Origin: Deltaproteobacteria bacterium
GTDB lineage: Bacteria; Myxococcota_A; Polyangia; Polyangiales; JADJMO01
Direction: 5' to 3'
NCBI GenBank assembly: GCA_025363655.1
Contig: JANYDK010000127.1
Span: 1-64,000, forward strand
Length of the DNA stretch: 64,000 nucleotides
Part shown: positions 1 through 8,319 of the stretch, in pieces
Numbering within the stretch: the first letter of the stretch is position 1
Layout: each line of letters starts with the position of its first letter
Program-made: the position numbers and the translations under genes
Notes under the pieces: model-generated
What the model was told of the DNA's origin: nothing
Seen by the model: only the letters and a program-made list of their open reading frames with translations
The model's database searches: none

Positions 1-156
1 ACGGCCTCCGAAGACTCCGGCCGTCCACGTTCACTCCGTACCAAGGGCACTCGTGGACGTGGAACGGCCTCCGAAGACTCCGGCCGTCCACGTTCACTCC
101 GTACCAAGGGCACTCGTGGACGTGGAACGGCCTCCGAAGACTCCGGCCGTCCACGT
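1..156. repeat. 63-bp tandem direct repeat, about 2.5 copies, with inverted repeats inside each unit
   Basis: Units begin at 1, 64 and 127 with an exact 63-bp period; the third copy departs from the pattern near 156. Each unit carries ACGGCC and GGCCGT around a 12-nt loop. The stem can be extended by ACGTGG/CCACGT arms with one bulged base, so each copy could fold into a strong hairpin. The array is cut by the window edge and may be longer to the left. It lies directly upstream of the lipoprotein gene starting at 188. The 63-bp period is a multiple of three, so an open frame runs through it, but the in-frame peptide looks non-biological. Confidence 0.9.
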
Positions 157-187
157 TCCCCGGAACCGCCGAAGTGAAGGAGACGTC

Positions 188-643
188 ATGAGACTCGTCG
201 CCGCGCTCGCCCTCCTGCTCGCGACCTCGTGTGCTGCACCGGTCGATCCCGACGTGATCGGCGTCGGTAAAGGGGACACCGGTCACGGCGGGGCCGACGT
301 CGGTGGCGCCGACGTCACGCTCGACACGACAGCGCCACTGGCCGACGCCCATCCCGCCGTCGATACGGGCGCGCTGCCCACCGAAGACTCCGGCGCGAAG
401 GTCGACACCGGTGGAACCGCCGACGACACCAGCGTCGCGCCGACGGACACCGACGTTCCCGACTTCGGCGCGCCCGTCGACACCGGCAGCGGTACGGTCG
501 ACTCGGGCATCCCCGACGTCACCGGCGGTCTGCTCACGTGTAGCAAGGACGCCGACTGCACCATCTCGCCGTTCACGTGCTGCGATCTCTCGAAGCACAA
601 GTGCGGCATCGGCGCGTTTCCGCTCTGCGTCTCGCCGTTCTGA
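188..643 (+). CDS. Small lipoprotein with Asp/Thr/Gly-rich linker and Cys-rich C-terminus
   Basis: The 151-aa product starts with a lipoprotein signal peptide (MRLVAALALLLATSC, predicted lipidated Cys15). ATG 188 was chosen because it has an AAGGAG ribosome site about 8 bases upstream; starts further left would translate the 63-bp repeat. The central part is low complexity (repeated D-T-G, D-S-G, V-D-T units), probably an extended stalk. The last 40 residues hold six cysteines, including a CC pair, and probably form a small disulfide-bonded domain. It is probably anchored at the cell surface. No function is recognised. It converges on the next gene with only 3 bp between the stop codons. Confidence 0.8.
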   Translation: MRLVAALALLLATSCAAPVDPDVIGVGKGDTGHGGADVGGADVTLDTTAPLADAHPAVDTGALPTEDSGAKVDTGGTADDTSVAPTDTDVPDFGAPVDTGSGTVDSGIPDVTGGLLTCSKDADCTISPFTCCDLSKHKCGIGAFPLCVSPF

Positions 644-646
644 CCC

Positions 647-1633
647 TCAATTCAGCTTCACGCTGTCGACCGACCAGCCCGGATTCTGGAGGTTCCACGC
701 GCTCGAGCCCTTCGCCTCGAAGCGGATGCGCGTCGTCGCGGTGCGGCAGGTGGCAGGGAGCGCGAGGCTCTGCGCGGTCCAGGGAAAGCTTCGACCCGCG
801 CTCGGACCGCCGCAGCAGTAGCTGGTGGCGCAGGCGCTCTGGTTGGTCGGCCACGTGGTCGGCGTGAGGCTCGTCCAGGTGGTGCCGCCATCGCCCGAAC
901 ACTGCACGAAGAGGCGCTCGGATTTGTCGGGGCCCTTGCTCGAGTAGCTGGGATCGTCGTCGAGGCGAACGGTGAACGTGAGCGTCGTCGCCGCGCACGT
1001 CGAAAGGTCGACGTTGGCGGGATTGGTCAGGTTCTGCGTGTACGAGCTGGCGTATTTCGTCGACGAGCCGGCGACCATCGACGCGCTGCCGCTGTCGTAG
1101 CGCCAGAGGCCATCGAAGGTCCATGCCTCGGCGCTGGTGTCGAAGGTTCCGAGGGAGAGCGGGAGTGGACAGACCGTTCCGGAATCGACAGGTCCGGTGT
1201 CGACCTTGCCGGAGTCGGTTCCCGTATCGAGAATTCCTGTGTCGATGGTTCCGGAGTCGAAGGTGTCGGGGGCTGCCGTGTCGACGGTTCCACTGTCGAG
1301 CGTGTCAGGCTTGCCGCTGTCGAGCGTCCCCGAGTCGAAGGTGTCGGGCGCGTCGGGCGCACGAGTGTCGCCGTCGTCCGAGCTCGAATCGAGCGGTCTC
1401 GAGTCGGTGGGCGAAGTGTCGGAGACGTCTGGCAAGTCACCGACCGAGCTGTCGTCGAGCGCGTCGAGATGGCTCGTGTCAGGGCTCCCATCAAGGCTCG
1501 CATCAAGGCTCGCATCGAGACTCGCATCAGGACTGGCATCGAGACTCGCATCGACGTGCACGGAACCATCGTCGGCGGCGCCGGTGGCGCAGGCGGAGCA
1601 GACGGCGAGGAGCACGACGGCGACGGCTCTCAT
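647..1633 (-). CDS. Lipoprotein with Asp-repeat stalk and C-terminal beta-sandwich-like domain
   Basis: The product is about 328 aa from ATG 1633; ATG 1645 is an in-frame alternative 4 codons upstream and neither has a clear ribosome site. The signal peptide ends in a lipobox (AVCSAC). About 130 residues of degenerate repeats follow, first D-A-S-L/P units and then D-S-G/D-T units, visible in the DNA as 12-bp and 6-bp near-repeats. From about residue 150 a folded domain begins (CPLPLSLGTFDT...), ending in a W-S-V-D-S-V-K-L-N strand as in jelly-roll or MAM-like modules next to secreted proteases. I infer a surface-displayed binding module. The ligand is unknown. Confidence 0.75.
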   Translation of the reverse strand: MRAVAVVLLAVCSACATGAADDGSVHVDASLDASPDASLDASLDASLDGSPDTSHLDALDDSSVGDLPDVSDTSPTDSRPLDSSSDDGDTRAPDAPDTFDSGTLDSGKPDTLDSGTVDTAAPDTFDSGTIDTGILDTGTDSGKVDTGPVDSGTVCPLPLSLGTFDTSAEAWTFDGLWRYDSGSASMVAGSSTKYASSYTQNLTNPANVDLSTCAATTLTFTVRLDDDPSYSSKGPDKSERLFVQCSGDGGTTWTSLTPTTWPTNQSACATSYCCGGPSAGRSFPWTAQSLALPATCRTATTRIRFEAKGSSAWNLQNPGWSVDSVKLN

Positions 1634-1741
1634 GGGCGCTCTCATCACCGAGGATGCTATCGCGCGTGTCGACGACGCCGACGTCCGCTTTCGTCGAAGA
1701 CGTAGCCAGCCGTCGCCAGCCGATTCCGCGTTGGACCCTTC

Positions 1742-3208
1742 ATGAAAACGGCTGCTGCGGTTGACGCGACCGGTGCGCGGCTCGACACCGACATCATGTC
1801 TCGGTCGTCGTCTCGTGACGCGCTCGCCGCGAAGATCCTCCTCGTAGACGACGATCCCGGCGTGCTCTTCACGTTGCGCGAGATCCTGCTCGACCGGGGC
1901 TTCGAGGTGGTGGCGACCGCTTCCCCCGAGGAAGCTCTCAGCAAGCTCGAGGGTGTACGCGCGGCGCTCGTCGACTACGCGATGCCGACGATGGACGGGC
2001 TCACCTTGCTCGCGGCGATTCACGAGCGCGACGAGGCGATTCCGGTGATCGTGCTCACCGCGCATGGCTCGGAGCGGCTCGCCGTCGCGGCGATGAAGGC
2101 GGGCGCACACGACTACCTGACGAAGCCCTTCGACATCGACGAAGTGGCGATCGCCATCGAGCGCGCCGTCGAGCTCCGACGACTCCGCGAGACCAACCTC
2201 CGTCTCAAGGCCGAAGCAGCGATCGGGCGGAAAATCGTGGGCGATTCGGCGCCGATGCGGCGTCTTCTCGAGGCCGTCGGGCGCGTCGCCGGCAAGGACA
2301 TCACCGTGCTCGTGCGTGGCGAGACGGGCACCGGCAAGGAGCTGATCGCGACGCTGCTCCACGCGCAGAGTCACCGTTCGCAGAAGCCGCTGGTGCGCTT
2401 CAACTGCGCGGCCATTCCTGGTGAGCTCGCCGAGGCCGAGCTCTTCGGACACGCCAAGGGTGCCTTCACGGGCGCGCAGCAAGCTCGACGTGGATTCTTC
2501 GCGCTCGCCGACGGGGGGACGCTGGTGCTCGACGAGGTGGGTGAGCTCTCGCTCGCGGTGCAGGCCAAGCTCCTTCGCGCCATCCAAGAAGGAGAGATCC
2601 AGCCGGTCGGCTCGGGTCGGGTCGACAAAATCGACGTTCGCATCGTCGCCTCGACCAACCGCGATCTGCTCGCCGAGGCGCAGGCCGGACGCTTCCGCGA
2701 AGACCTCTACTATCGCCTCGCCGTCGTCGAGCTGGTGGTGCCGCCGCTGCGCGATCGACGTGAAGACATCGCCTCGCTCGTCGAAGAGATGGTGCGCCGA
2801 TACGCCGAGAAATTCGGCTCCAATGCGCTTCGGCTCTCGCCTCGGCTGATCGAGCACCTCGAGAAGAAGCCGTGGCCGGGCAACGTGCGGCAGCTCGAGA
2901 ACACCATCGCGCGACTGGTCGCGCTCGCCGATGGGGACACACTCGATCTATCCGATCTATCCGATCTCTCCGAGCCGGACAGTCCCGATGGGCCCGGCGG
3001 GGTGCAGGTGGTTTCGTCGGGGCAGGCGAGCGAAGCGGGGACGCCGGAGGACGGGCCGTCGTTGAAAGAGCAGGTCGAGGCCTTCGAGCGAGGCCTCATC
3101 GTGCGCGCGCTCGCGACCAGCGGCGGCAACCAGAGCGAGGCCGCGCGTCGTCTCGGCACCAGTCGACCGACGTTGATCGACAAGATGAGGCGGTATCGTC
3201 TGGGTTGA
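1742..3208 (+). CDS. Sigma-54-dependent NtrC-family response regulator
   Basis: The product is 488 aa. An N-terminal receiver (about 31-150) has the acidic pair in LVDDDPG, phosphoacceptor Asp78 (ALVDYAMP) and the K of LTKPF. The AAA+ domain (about 165-400) has Walker A GETGTGKE (193-200), an intact GAFTGA sigma-54 loop (240-245) and Walker B LVLDEVG. The C-terminus is a Fis-type helix-turn-helix (GGNQSEAARRLGTSRPT). An intact GAFTGA predicts activation of sigma-54 promoters. ATG 1742 opens the frame; ATG 1796 (MSRSSSRD) would still include the whole receiver. No partner histidine kinase is adjacent. The linker before the HTH carries a 9-bp triplication (SDLSDLSDL). Confidence 0.93.
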   Translation: MKTAAAVDATGARLDTDIMSRSSSRDALAAKILLVDDDPGVLFTLREILLDRGFEVVATASPEEALSKLEGVRAALVDYAMPTMDGLTLLAAIHERDEAIPVIVLTAHGSERLAVAAMKAGAHDYLTKPFDIDEVAIAIERAVELRRLRETNLRLKAEAAIGRKIVGDSAPMRRLLEAVGRVAGKDITVLVRGETGTGKELIATLLHAQSHRSQKPLVRFNCAAIPGELAEAELFGHAKGAFTGAQQARRGFFALADGGTLVLDEVGELSLAVQAKLLRAIQEGEIQPVGSGRVDKIDVRIVASTNRDLLAEAQAGRFREDLYYRLAVVELVVPPLRDRREDIASLVEEMVRRYAEKFGSNALRLSPRLIEHLEKKPWPGNVRQLENTIARLVALADGDTLDLSDLSDLSEPDSPDGPGGVQVVSSGQASEAGTPEDGPSLKEQVEAFERGLIVRALATSGGNQSEAARRLGTSRPTLIDKMRRYRLG

Positions 3209-3284
3209 AGTCGAGGAAATGGCATTGCGGTCGTGCGGTTTCGCCGACGTGCACGGAGGCGGTGCGCGCGCTAGGATCCCCGAC

Positions 3285-4064
3285 ATGTCGCGTGTGAGCT
3301 TCGGAACCGTCTGGGCCTTCGCCTTCACATCTTTCGCTTCGGCCTTTGCCGTCGTCTCGATGGGCGGGTGCTCGAGCGAGGAGTACCACCACGGCTACGG
3401 ACGCGACGACCTGCCGCCGCCGCCACTCTGCAGCACGGTCGCGTCGTGTGGCGCGTGCACGCCGATCGTCGGCTGCGGTTGGTGCGACTTCGGCGATGGC
3501 ACCGGCGCGTGCGCCACCGGTCCTTCGGCCTGCAAGGCGCCGACGTTCCGATGGAATTGGGAGCCGAACGCCTGCCCCGCGAGTGGCTACGACGCCGGCC
3601 CGAACGACACGTCGTCGAACGCCGATGCTTCGAGCGATGTCATGAGCGAGGCTTCGAGTGAGGCTTCGAGTGACGTGGCGAGCGACGCCACGAGCAGTGA
3701 CGCCGGAACCGATGTCGTGACCGAGATCGACACCGGCCGGGAAATTCCCGATGGTCGTCGAGATGACGGCGCGATCGAGGCGAGCGCGGACGCAGGTTCC
3801 GACGCGAGCTCCGAGACGAGCGTGAGCGACGCGACGAGCACGGACGCGACCGAGACCCTCGCGTGCGCACCGCCTTCCGACATCGGTTCTCCCGGCTGCG
3901 TCGTCACCACCGGCGGCAGCGCGTGCACCGGCGACACCTTCACCGTCGGCTGTCACGGCGATCCGGCAGCGGTACCGACGCCGAACGGCGCGCTCAAGTG
4001 CGAGGCGACCTCGGCCGGCGCCTCACCGGGCTCGAAGTACTACTGCTGCCCCTGCAGTCACTGA
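3285..4064 (+). CDS. Cys-rich lipoprotein with PSI-like domain and Ser/Asp/Ala stalk
   Basis: The product is 259 aa from ATG 3285. The signal peptide ends at VVSMGGC (lipobox). Residues of about 40-95 contain eight cysteines spaced as in PSI/plexin-like modules (CSTVASCGACTPIVGCGWC). A low-complexity stretch of SSDA/EASSD units follows. The C-terminal domain is again Cys-rich and ends CCPCSH, a pattern repeated in other Myxococcota surface proteins. The function is unknown. The stop codon lies inside an 8-bp tandem repeat. Confidence 0.8.
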   Translation: MSRVSFGTVWAFAFTSFASAFAVVSMGGCSSEEYHHGYGRDDLPPPPLCSTVASCGACTPIVGCGWCDFGDGTGACATGPSACKAPTFRWNWEPNACPASGYDAGPNDTSSNADASSDVMSEASSEASSDVASDATSSDAGTDVVTEIDTGREIPDGRRDDGAIEASADAGSDASSETSVSDATSTDATETLACAPPSDIGSPGCVVTTGGSACTGDTFTVGCHGDPAAVPTPNGALKCEATSAGASPGSKYYCCPCSH

Positions 4065-4088
4065 GTCACTGAGGCACTCACCGAGTCA
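4057..4088. repeat. 8-bp tandem repeat across the 3' ends of two converging genes
   Basis: GTCACTGA occurs twice exactly (4057-4064, 4065-4072) and is followed by two degenerate units (GGCACTCA, CCGAGTCA) in the same 8-bp register. The first unit supplies the stop codon of the lipoprotein gene, and the last reaches the end of the oppositely oriented kinase gene at 4086. Confidence 0.65.
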
Positions 4089-5813
4089 CGCGCGCGCGGC
4101 CATACGCTCGCCGAGGTCGATGCCGACCGTTTGACCGAGTGGCGAGGCGCTCGGGCTTCGGCGTCGTTTCGTGTCCTCGGCGTTGTCCGACCACCATCGC
4201 GAAGCTTGGTCGTCGGTCCAAACGGCGACCTCGCCACGTTCGACGAGCGCGCGCAAGGAAGCCCCGAGCGCCGCCGCCGAGGCCGGCCTCTTCGCCGGAT
4301 CTTTCTCCAAACACTGCAAAACAAGGGCTTCGAGCGCCGACGGCAGCTCGCGCTTTCCGCGTACCGAGGGCAGCTCGACGTCGGCGTGAAGGTGCTTCGC
4401 GCAGATTTCGAGGAGCGTGGGGGCATCGAAGACCGGCGTGCCGGTGAGCAGCCAGTAGGCGACCGCGCCGAGCGCGTAGAGATCTGCCCGCGCATCGATG
4501 GTGTCGGGCGCGACGATCGCTTCGGGCGCGAGGTAGAGCGGCGTGCCGGTGATGACGTTGCCGGCGGAGCTGGCGCTCGCCGAAGTCGACGAAGGCTTCA
4601 GCTCCTTGACGAGGCCGAAATCGACCACTTTGGCGAAATCGCTGACCCCGCCACGCTGGCAGAGGATGACGTTGGCCGGCTTGATGTCGCGATGGATGAG
4701 CCCCGCCGCGTGCGCTTCGCTGAGCGCGCCGGTGACTTGGACGAGCACGTGGAGCACGCGCGCCGCTGGTTGAGGACCCCGTCGCTCGACGAGCACCTCG
4801 AGATCGAGGCCCTCGAGGTACTCCATCGCGTAGTAGAAGATGCCATCGGGCGTGCGACCGTAGTCGTAGATGGCGACGGTGTTGGGGTGGGTGAGGAGCG
4901 CAGTGAGCTGCACTTCGCGCTCGAAACGCTGGAGCGCACGGGCTCCGGCGCGCTCGGCCGGCAAGAGCTTGATCGCGGTCGGCCGGCGCAACATCGCGTG
5001 GCTCGCGCGATAGACGGCGCCCATGCCGCCCTCGCCGATCTTCTCGACGAGCGTGTACTGTCCGAGGCGCATCGCCTGCTCGAGGTGCCGCTGGAGGCCG
5101 TAAATGACGCGGGAAATCAGGCCCGTGAGGCCGACGGTGATCATCGACCAGGTCGCGGCGGCGATGAGGATGATCGGGAGCGGCGGGATGCCTCCCTTGT
5201 CGAAATCGAGCGTCACGAGCGCCGGATCGACGCCGCGCGAGTAGACGATGCAAGCGCCGGCGATGAGGAACGCGCTCGCGAGCAAGCCGATGATGAGGGT
5301 TCGTCCGAGCGTGCTCGGCACCATCGCCGCGCGGCTCACCAGGATGATGTTGATGGTGAGGAGCATCTCGATTTCCGGGCGCGTGATCGCCGGGGAGCCG
5401 ATGAGCATGGTCGCCAGTCCGGCGACGATGACGACCGTGCCGGTGACGTCGAAGAAGCTGAGGGCGACGATCGAGCGCGGCATGCTCCGCATCCAAAGCC
5501 ACAGCGCGGTGGCTCCGAGGGTGATCGTCAGGTGGACGATGCGCATCAAGTCGATGAGATCGGTCGGCAGGCCGTGATGGCCGAAGATGAGGACCATCAC
5601 GATGTGGATGACGTAGAAAGTCCACCCGATGGTCGCGCAGATCGCGAAGAAGAGGCCGAGTCGCCGCTGAAAGAGCGCGCGCGCCTCGTCGGGGGTTCCG
5701 GGGATCGTCCCCAGCCCAAAAAGATCGGACCATCTCCGCCGCGTCGGCCGCGTCGGCTTCGAGAGCGGCGCGAACGGGAGAGTGTCGCTGACGTGGCGCG
5801 GTGGCTCGTTCAT
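4086..5813 (-). CDS. Membrane-domain Ser/Thr protein kinase at the end of the ton operon
   Basis: The product is 575 aa from ATG 5813. In-frame ATGs at 5855, 5879 and 5891 would lengthen it; 5891 lies only 5 nt after the tonB stop. Residues of about 50-240 form roughly six hydrophobic segments. They are followed by a linker and a Hanks-type kinase domain (about 253-510): GEGGMG glycine loop, TAIKLL lysine, HRDIKPAN catalytic loop, DFG (VVDFGLVK) and a GTPLYLAPE activation segment, all intact. The tail ends in a W...WW...TVGIDL motif shared with the kinase at 11912. The membrane half precedes the kinase, unlike PknB-type enzymes with C-terminal sensors. The position suggests it signals together with the Ton system. 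Confidence 0.88.
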   Translation of the reverse strand: MNEPPRHVSDTLPFAPLSKPTRPTRRRWSDLFGLGTIPGTPDEARALFQRRLGLFFAICATIGWTFYVIHIVMVLIFGHHGLPTDLIDLMRIVHLTITLGATALWLWMRSMPRSIVALSFFDVTGTVVIVAGLATMLIGSPAITRPEIEMLLTINIILVSRAAMVPSTLGRTLIIGLLASAFLIAGACIVYSRGVDPALVTLDFDKGGIPPLPIILIAAATWSMITVGLTGLISRVIYGLQRHLEQAMRLGQYTLVEKIGEGGMGAVYRASHAMLRRPTAIKLLPAERAGARALQRFEREVQLTALLTHPNTVAIYDYGRTPDGIFYYAMEYLEGLDLEVLVERRGPQPAARVLHVLVQVTGALSEAHAAGLIHRDIKPANVILCQRGGVSDFAKVVDFGLVKELKPSSTSASASSAGNVITGTPLYLAPEAIVAPDTIDARADLYALGAVAYWLLTGTPVFDAPTLLEICAKHLHADVELPSVRGKRELPSALEALVLQCLEKDPAKRPASAAALGASLRALVERGEVAVWTDDQASRWWSDNAEDTKRRRSPSASPLGQTVGIDLGERMAARA

Positions 5814-5896
5814 CGGAGGTCTCACTTCGTCCTCGGGATGGACGAGGCGGAGCATAGAGACATCACGCGCGGCGCGCATCGGTGCGCTCATGACGA

Positions 5897-6781
5897 TTAC
5901 CTGGTGAAGCGCACGTTGACGGTCGATGAGGCCAAGGCCGCTTGTCCGTTCTTGTCGAGGCCGGGGCTGAACGTCTTCGCGAGGAGACACGTGCGCGCCG
6001 CTTGGCCGAAGCCCTGACCGGCGGGCGACTCTTTCACGACCGAGGCGCTGCTGACGCCACCATCGGGACGAACGACGACGACGAGCGTGACGACGGCGTT
6101 GTCATCGTCGGCGATGCCTGGAAAATAGCCTCTGCATGCATCGGGTTGATCGAGCCGCGGGGCTTGGCTGAGGTTTGCCCCGGAGAGAATCTTCGGCGCA
6201 GCGATGGCGGGAGGACCCGCGAGCGTCGTCGCCGCTTTCGGTGCGGGGGCGGTGCCGACACCACCGGCCTTCGCGCCCTCGAGACCGACCTCGGCGGTGC
6301 CACCTTGGGCGACGACGCCGCTGCCGTAGCTCGTGCCGTTCGGATCGGTGACGAAGGAGTAGGTCTCGTCGGCTTTGTCGGCATGCGGATCGGGAGGCGC
6401 GGTGAGGACGTTGCCGGCCTTGGCCGCGGCGGGGGCTTTGGCGAGCGCGGGTGCGGGCGCCGGCGCAGGCGCAGGCGCGAGCGTCGGCGTGGGCGTGGGG
6501 TCGGGCTCCGGTGCGGGCGGGGGCGGGGGCTCGGCGGCTGGCGGAGCGGGGGCGAATTCGACTTCCATCGGAGGAGCGTCGGCCGCTACGGGAGGAGGCG
6601 CGCGACCGACGGCGAAGGCGACGCTGGCGTGGAGCGCGATCGCGGCGACGATGGTGGAGCCGAGAATGAACGAGCGACGACCGGGAGTTCTCTCGGCGAA
6701 CGCGAGGACGCGGGCGAGGGCGGGCTCGTCATTCGCTGCGAGGTGCGCGATCGACGGGATGGATTGGATCGCGGTGTTCAT
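5897..6781 (-). CDS. tonB: TonB energy-transducing protein
   Basis: The product is 294 aa. One N-terminal membrane anchor (about 38-60, SFILGSTIVAAIALHASVAFA) precedes a long Pro/Ala-rich periplasmic spacer with PTPTPT and APAPAP runs. The C-terminal domain has beta-strand features of TonB (VVTLVVVVRPDGGVSSASVV, then CLLAKTFSPG). TonB couples the inner-membrane proton-motive complex to outer-membrane receptors. Two cysteines (DACRGYF, RTCLLAK) in the C-terminal domain may form a disulfide. The gene starts 1 nt beyond the exbD stop, and the divergent receptor at 8320 is the obvious partner. Confidence 0.9.
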   Translation of the reverse strand: MNTAIQSIPSIAHLAANDEPALARVLAFAERTPGRRSFILGSTIVAAIALHASVAFAVGRAPPPVAADAPPMEVEFAPAPPAAEPPPPPAPEPDPTPTPTLAPAPAPAPAPALAKAPAAAKAGNVLTAPPDPHADKADETYSFVTDPNGTSYGSGVVAQGGTAEVGLEGAKAGGVGTAPAPKAATTLAGPPAIAAPKILSGANLSQAPRLDQPDACRGYFPGIADDDNAVVTLVVVVRPDGGVSSASVVKESPAGQGFGQAARTCLLAKTFSPGLDKNGQAALASSTVNVRFTR

Positions 6782-6782
6782 G

Positions 6783-7193
6783 TCAGGTCTTCGTCTTCTC
6801 GGCCGCGAACGCGACCTTGGTGATGCCGACGCGACGAAGCTCGTCGACGACGTGGAGCACCTTGCCGTGGTTCACCGCCGCCGAGGCTTGGATGACGGTG
6901 CGGAGCTCGTGGTTCTTGGCGTAGGCAGCTTGCGCCTTCGCTTCGAGCTCGGCGTCGCTGCCGATGGGACTGCCATCGGCCGAGAGCCGACCGTTCTCGT
7001 CGATGCCGACCGAGAAGATCGTCTGCGTTTCGCCGGCGGTAGCCGCCTTCGGGAGATCCATCGGGATCGCCTGGTTCACGATCAGCTTGGCGGTGACCAT
7101 GAAGATGATGAGGAGCACGAGCGTGATGTCGACCAGTGGCGTGACGTTGATGCCGTTGATGCCGTCGTCGTCGTTCGATGCGTTCTGGGCCAT
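6783..7193 (-). CDS. exbD: ExbD/TolR-family proton-channel subunit
   Basis: The product is 136 aa, normal for the family. It has one transmembrane helix near the N-terminus with the signature ...INVTPLVDITLVLLIIFMV; the Asp in this segment is the conserved proton-path residue. The periplasmic domain follows (KAQAAYAKNHELRTVIQAS, HGKVLHVVDELRRVGI), typical of ExbD. It is expected to work with the ExbB-like protein upstream and TonB downstream, in exbB-exbD-tonB order with a 60-nt gap to exbB. Confidence 0.93.
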   Translation of the reverse strand: MAQNASNDDDGINGINVTPLVDITLVLLIIFMVTAKLIVNQAIPMDLPKAATAGETQTIFSVGIDENGRLSADGSPIGSDAELEAKAQAAYAKNHELRTVIQASAAVNHGKVLHVVDELRRVGITKVAFAAEKTKT

Positions 7194-7253
7194 GGGCGGA
7201 GCCTCTCGGGTGAGGGAAGTCGGAAGAAGGTCTTGGCGGATGAGCCGGCGTGA

Positions 7254-8015
7254 TCAGGAGTGCGCGGGGATGCTCGGTCGGCTCGCGCGGAGCGACGCAC
7301 GGCTGCTCTCGACCTCGGTCTCGCGGGTGTCGCGCAGGTTCTCGTTCGTGCGGCGCGCGCGCGGCTCGGGCTTGCCCTTGAGGTGCGCGAGGAGCACACG
7401 TGACAGCGCTTCGGTGTTGCTCACCGTGGCCTTGATTCGGCGTTGAAAGTAGTTGTAGGCGACGACCGCGGGGATCGCGACGGCGAGGCCGATGGCAGTG
7501 GCGACGAGGGCCTCGGCGATGCTCGACATGACGGCGGCAGGGGCTGCGCCGCCCGCAGTGGCCGCGGCCGCAGCGCCGTCACCGAGGTGCTCGAAGGCCT
7601 CGATGATGCCGATGACGGTGCCGAAGAGACCGATGAAGGGAGCGTTGTTGCCGAGGGTGCCGAGATAGGCGAGCCGGCGCTCGAGCTTCATGCGCTGGAG
7701 GGCGGTCGCGCCGGCCATTGCTTCGGCGGCAGCGTCGGCGCCGCGATCGGCTTCGACGAGCCCTGCGACGACGACGGCAGCCTCGGCGGATTTCGACTTG
7801 CTCATCGCCGCACGCGCGCCGGTGAGGTCGCCGTTGCGGAGACGCTGGTGGAGCTCGCGCGCCAGCTTCTCGAGGTCGTCCTTGATGCTGCTGAAGAAGA
7901 CGATGCGCTCGAGGATGATCGCGGCGCTGATCACGCTGAGCGCGATCATCAGATACATGATGGGCGAGGCGCCCAGGGTGAGCATGATGCTCTTGGCTTT
8001 GGCGACGATGTTCAT
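7254..8015 (-). CDS. exbB: ExbB/TolQ/MotA-family proton-channel protein
   Basis: The product is 253 aa. ATG 8015 was chosen because it is preceded by AGAGGAG at good spacing; the frame stays open to 8087 without support. There are three transmembrane segments: one near the N-terminus (PIMYLMIALSVISAAIILE) and two later (NNAPFIGLFGTVIGIIEAF and SIAEALVATAIGLAVAIPAV), the last two carrying the family signature. It forms the pentameric channel that powers TonB. It is the first gene of the leftward arm, facing the palindrome cluster at 8168-8210. Confidence 0.93.
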   Translation of the reverse strand: MNIVAKAKSIMLTLGASPIMYLMIALSVISAAIILERIVFFSSIKDDLEKLARELHQRLRNGDLTGARAAMSKSKSAEAAVVVAGLVEADRGADAAAEAMAGATALQRMKLERRLAYLGTLGNNAPFIGLFGTVIGIIEAFEHLGDGAAAAATAGGAAPAAVMSSIAEALVATAIGLAVAIPAVVAYNYFQRRIKATVSNTEALSRVLLAHLKGKPEPRARRTNENLRDTRETEVESSRASLRASRPSIPAHS

Positions 8016-8319
8016 GGGAGCGTCTCCTCTTCGAGGTCGGGTTGCGACGGCGGTTCGGACGAGCCCTTCAGCACGGGTCGTGCCCACCGCCGCTTCGCCG
8101 CCGAATCAGCCAGGAATTGCGACGTCTGATCGCGATCGCGGTCTGACGGGCGACACGTCCGCGCAGCGTCCGGACACGGGCGACTGTCCGGACGCCGGAC
8201 AATTGTCCGGGCCGCTGGACAAGGTCGGACGACCACGCGCCGCGGACGTGGAGTCGAGAAAAAAAGCCTGATCGTCGACTTCGACGACGCTGGCGCGCTC
8301 GATGCTTAGGCGCTGCGAC
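8016..8319. promoter_or_regulatory. Divergent intergenic region between exbB and the TonB-dependent receptor
   Basis: This 304-bp gap separates the two arms of the Ton locus, so both promoters should lie here. Visible are a 10-bp palindrome CGCGATCGCG at 8131-8140, three clustered GTCCGGAC-type palindromes at 8168-8210 (listed separately) and related half-sites (GTCGGAC near 8224; GTCCG at 8158). No convincing sigma-70 or -24/-12 promoter was recognised, and no gene. Confidence 0.6.
8168..8210. promoter_or_regulatory. Cluster of three palindromes, candidate operator
   Basis: GTCCGGAC occurs at 8168-8175 and again at 8186-8193, followed by the perfect 16-bp palindrome CCGGACAATTGTCCGG at 8195-8210. 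The centres are 18 and 13 bp apart. The repeated core TGTCCGG/CCGGACA suggests a dimeric regulator binding several sites in the shared promoter region of the divergent Ton transport arms. The regulator is not identifiable from the sequence. Confidence 0.6.

Noticed and set aside
1-156. CRISPR array
   Set aside because: Copies are contiguous and identical with no variable spacers.
4131-6017. Open frame opposite the membrane kinase and tonB (628 codons)
   Set aside because: It has shadow composition and covers two well-supported genes on the other strand.
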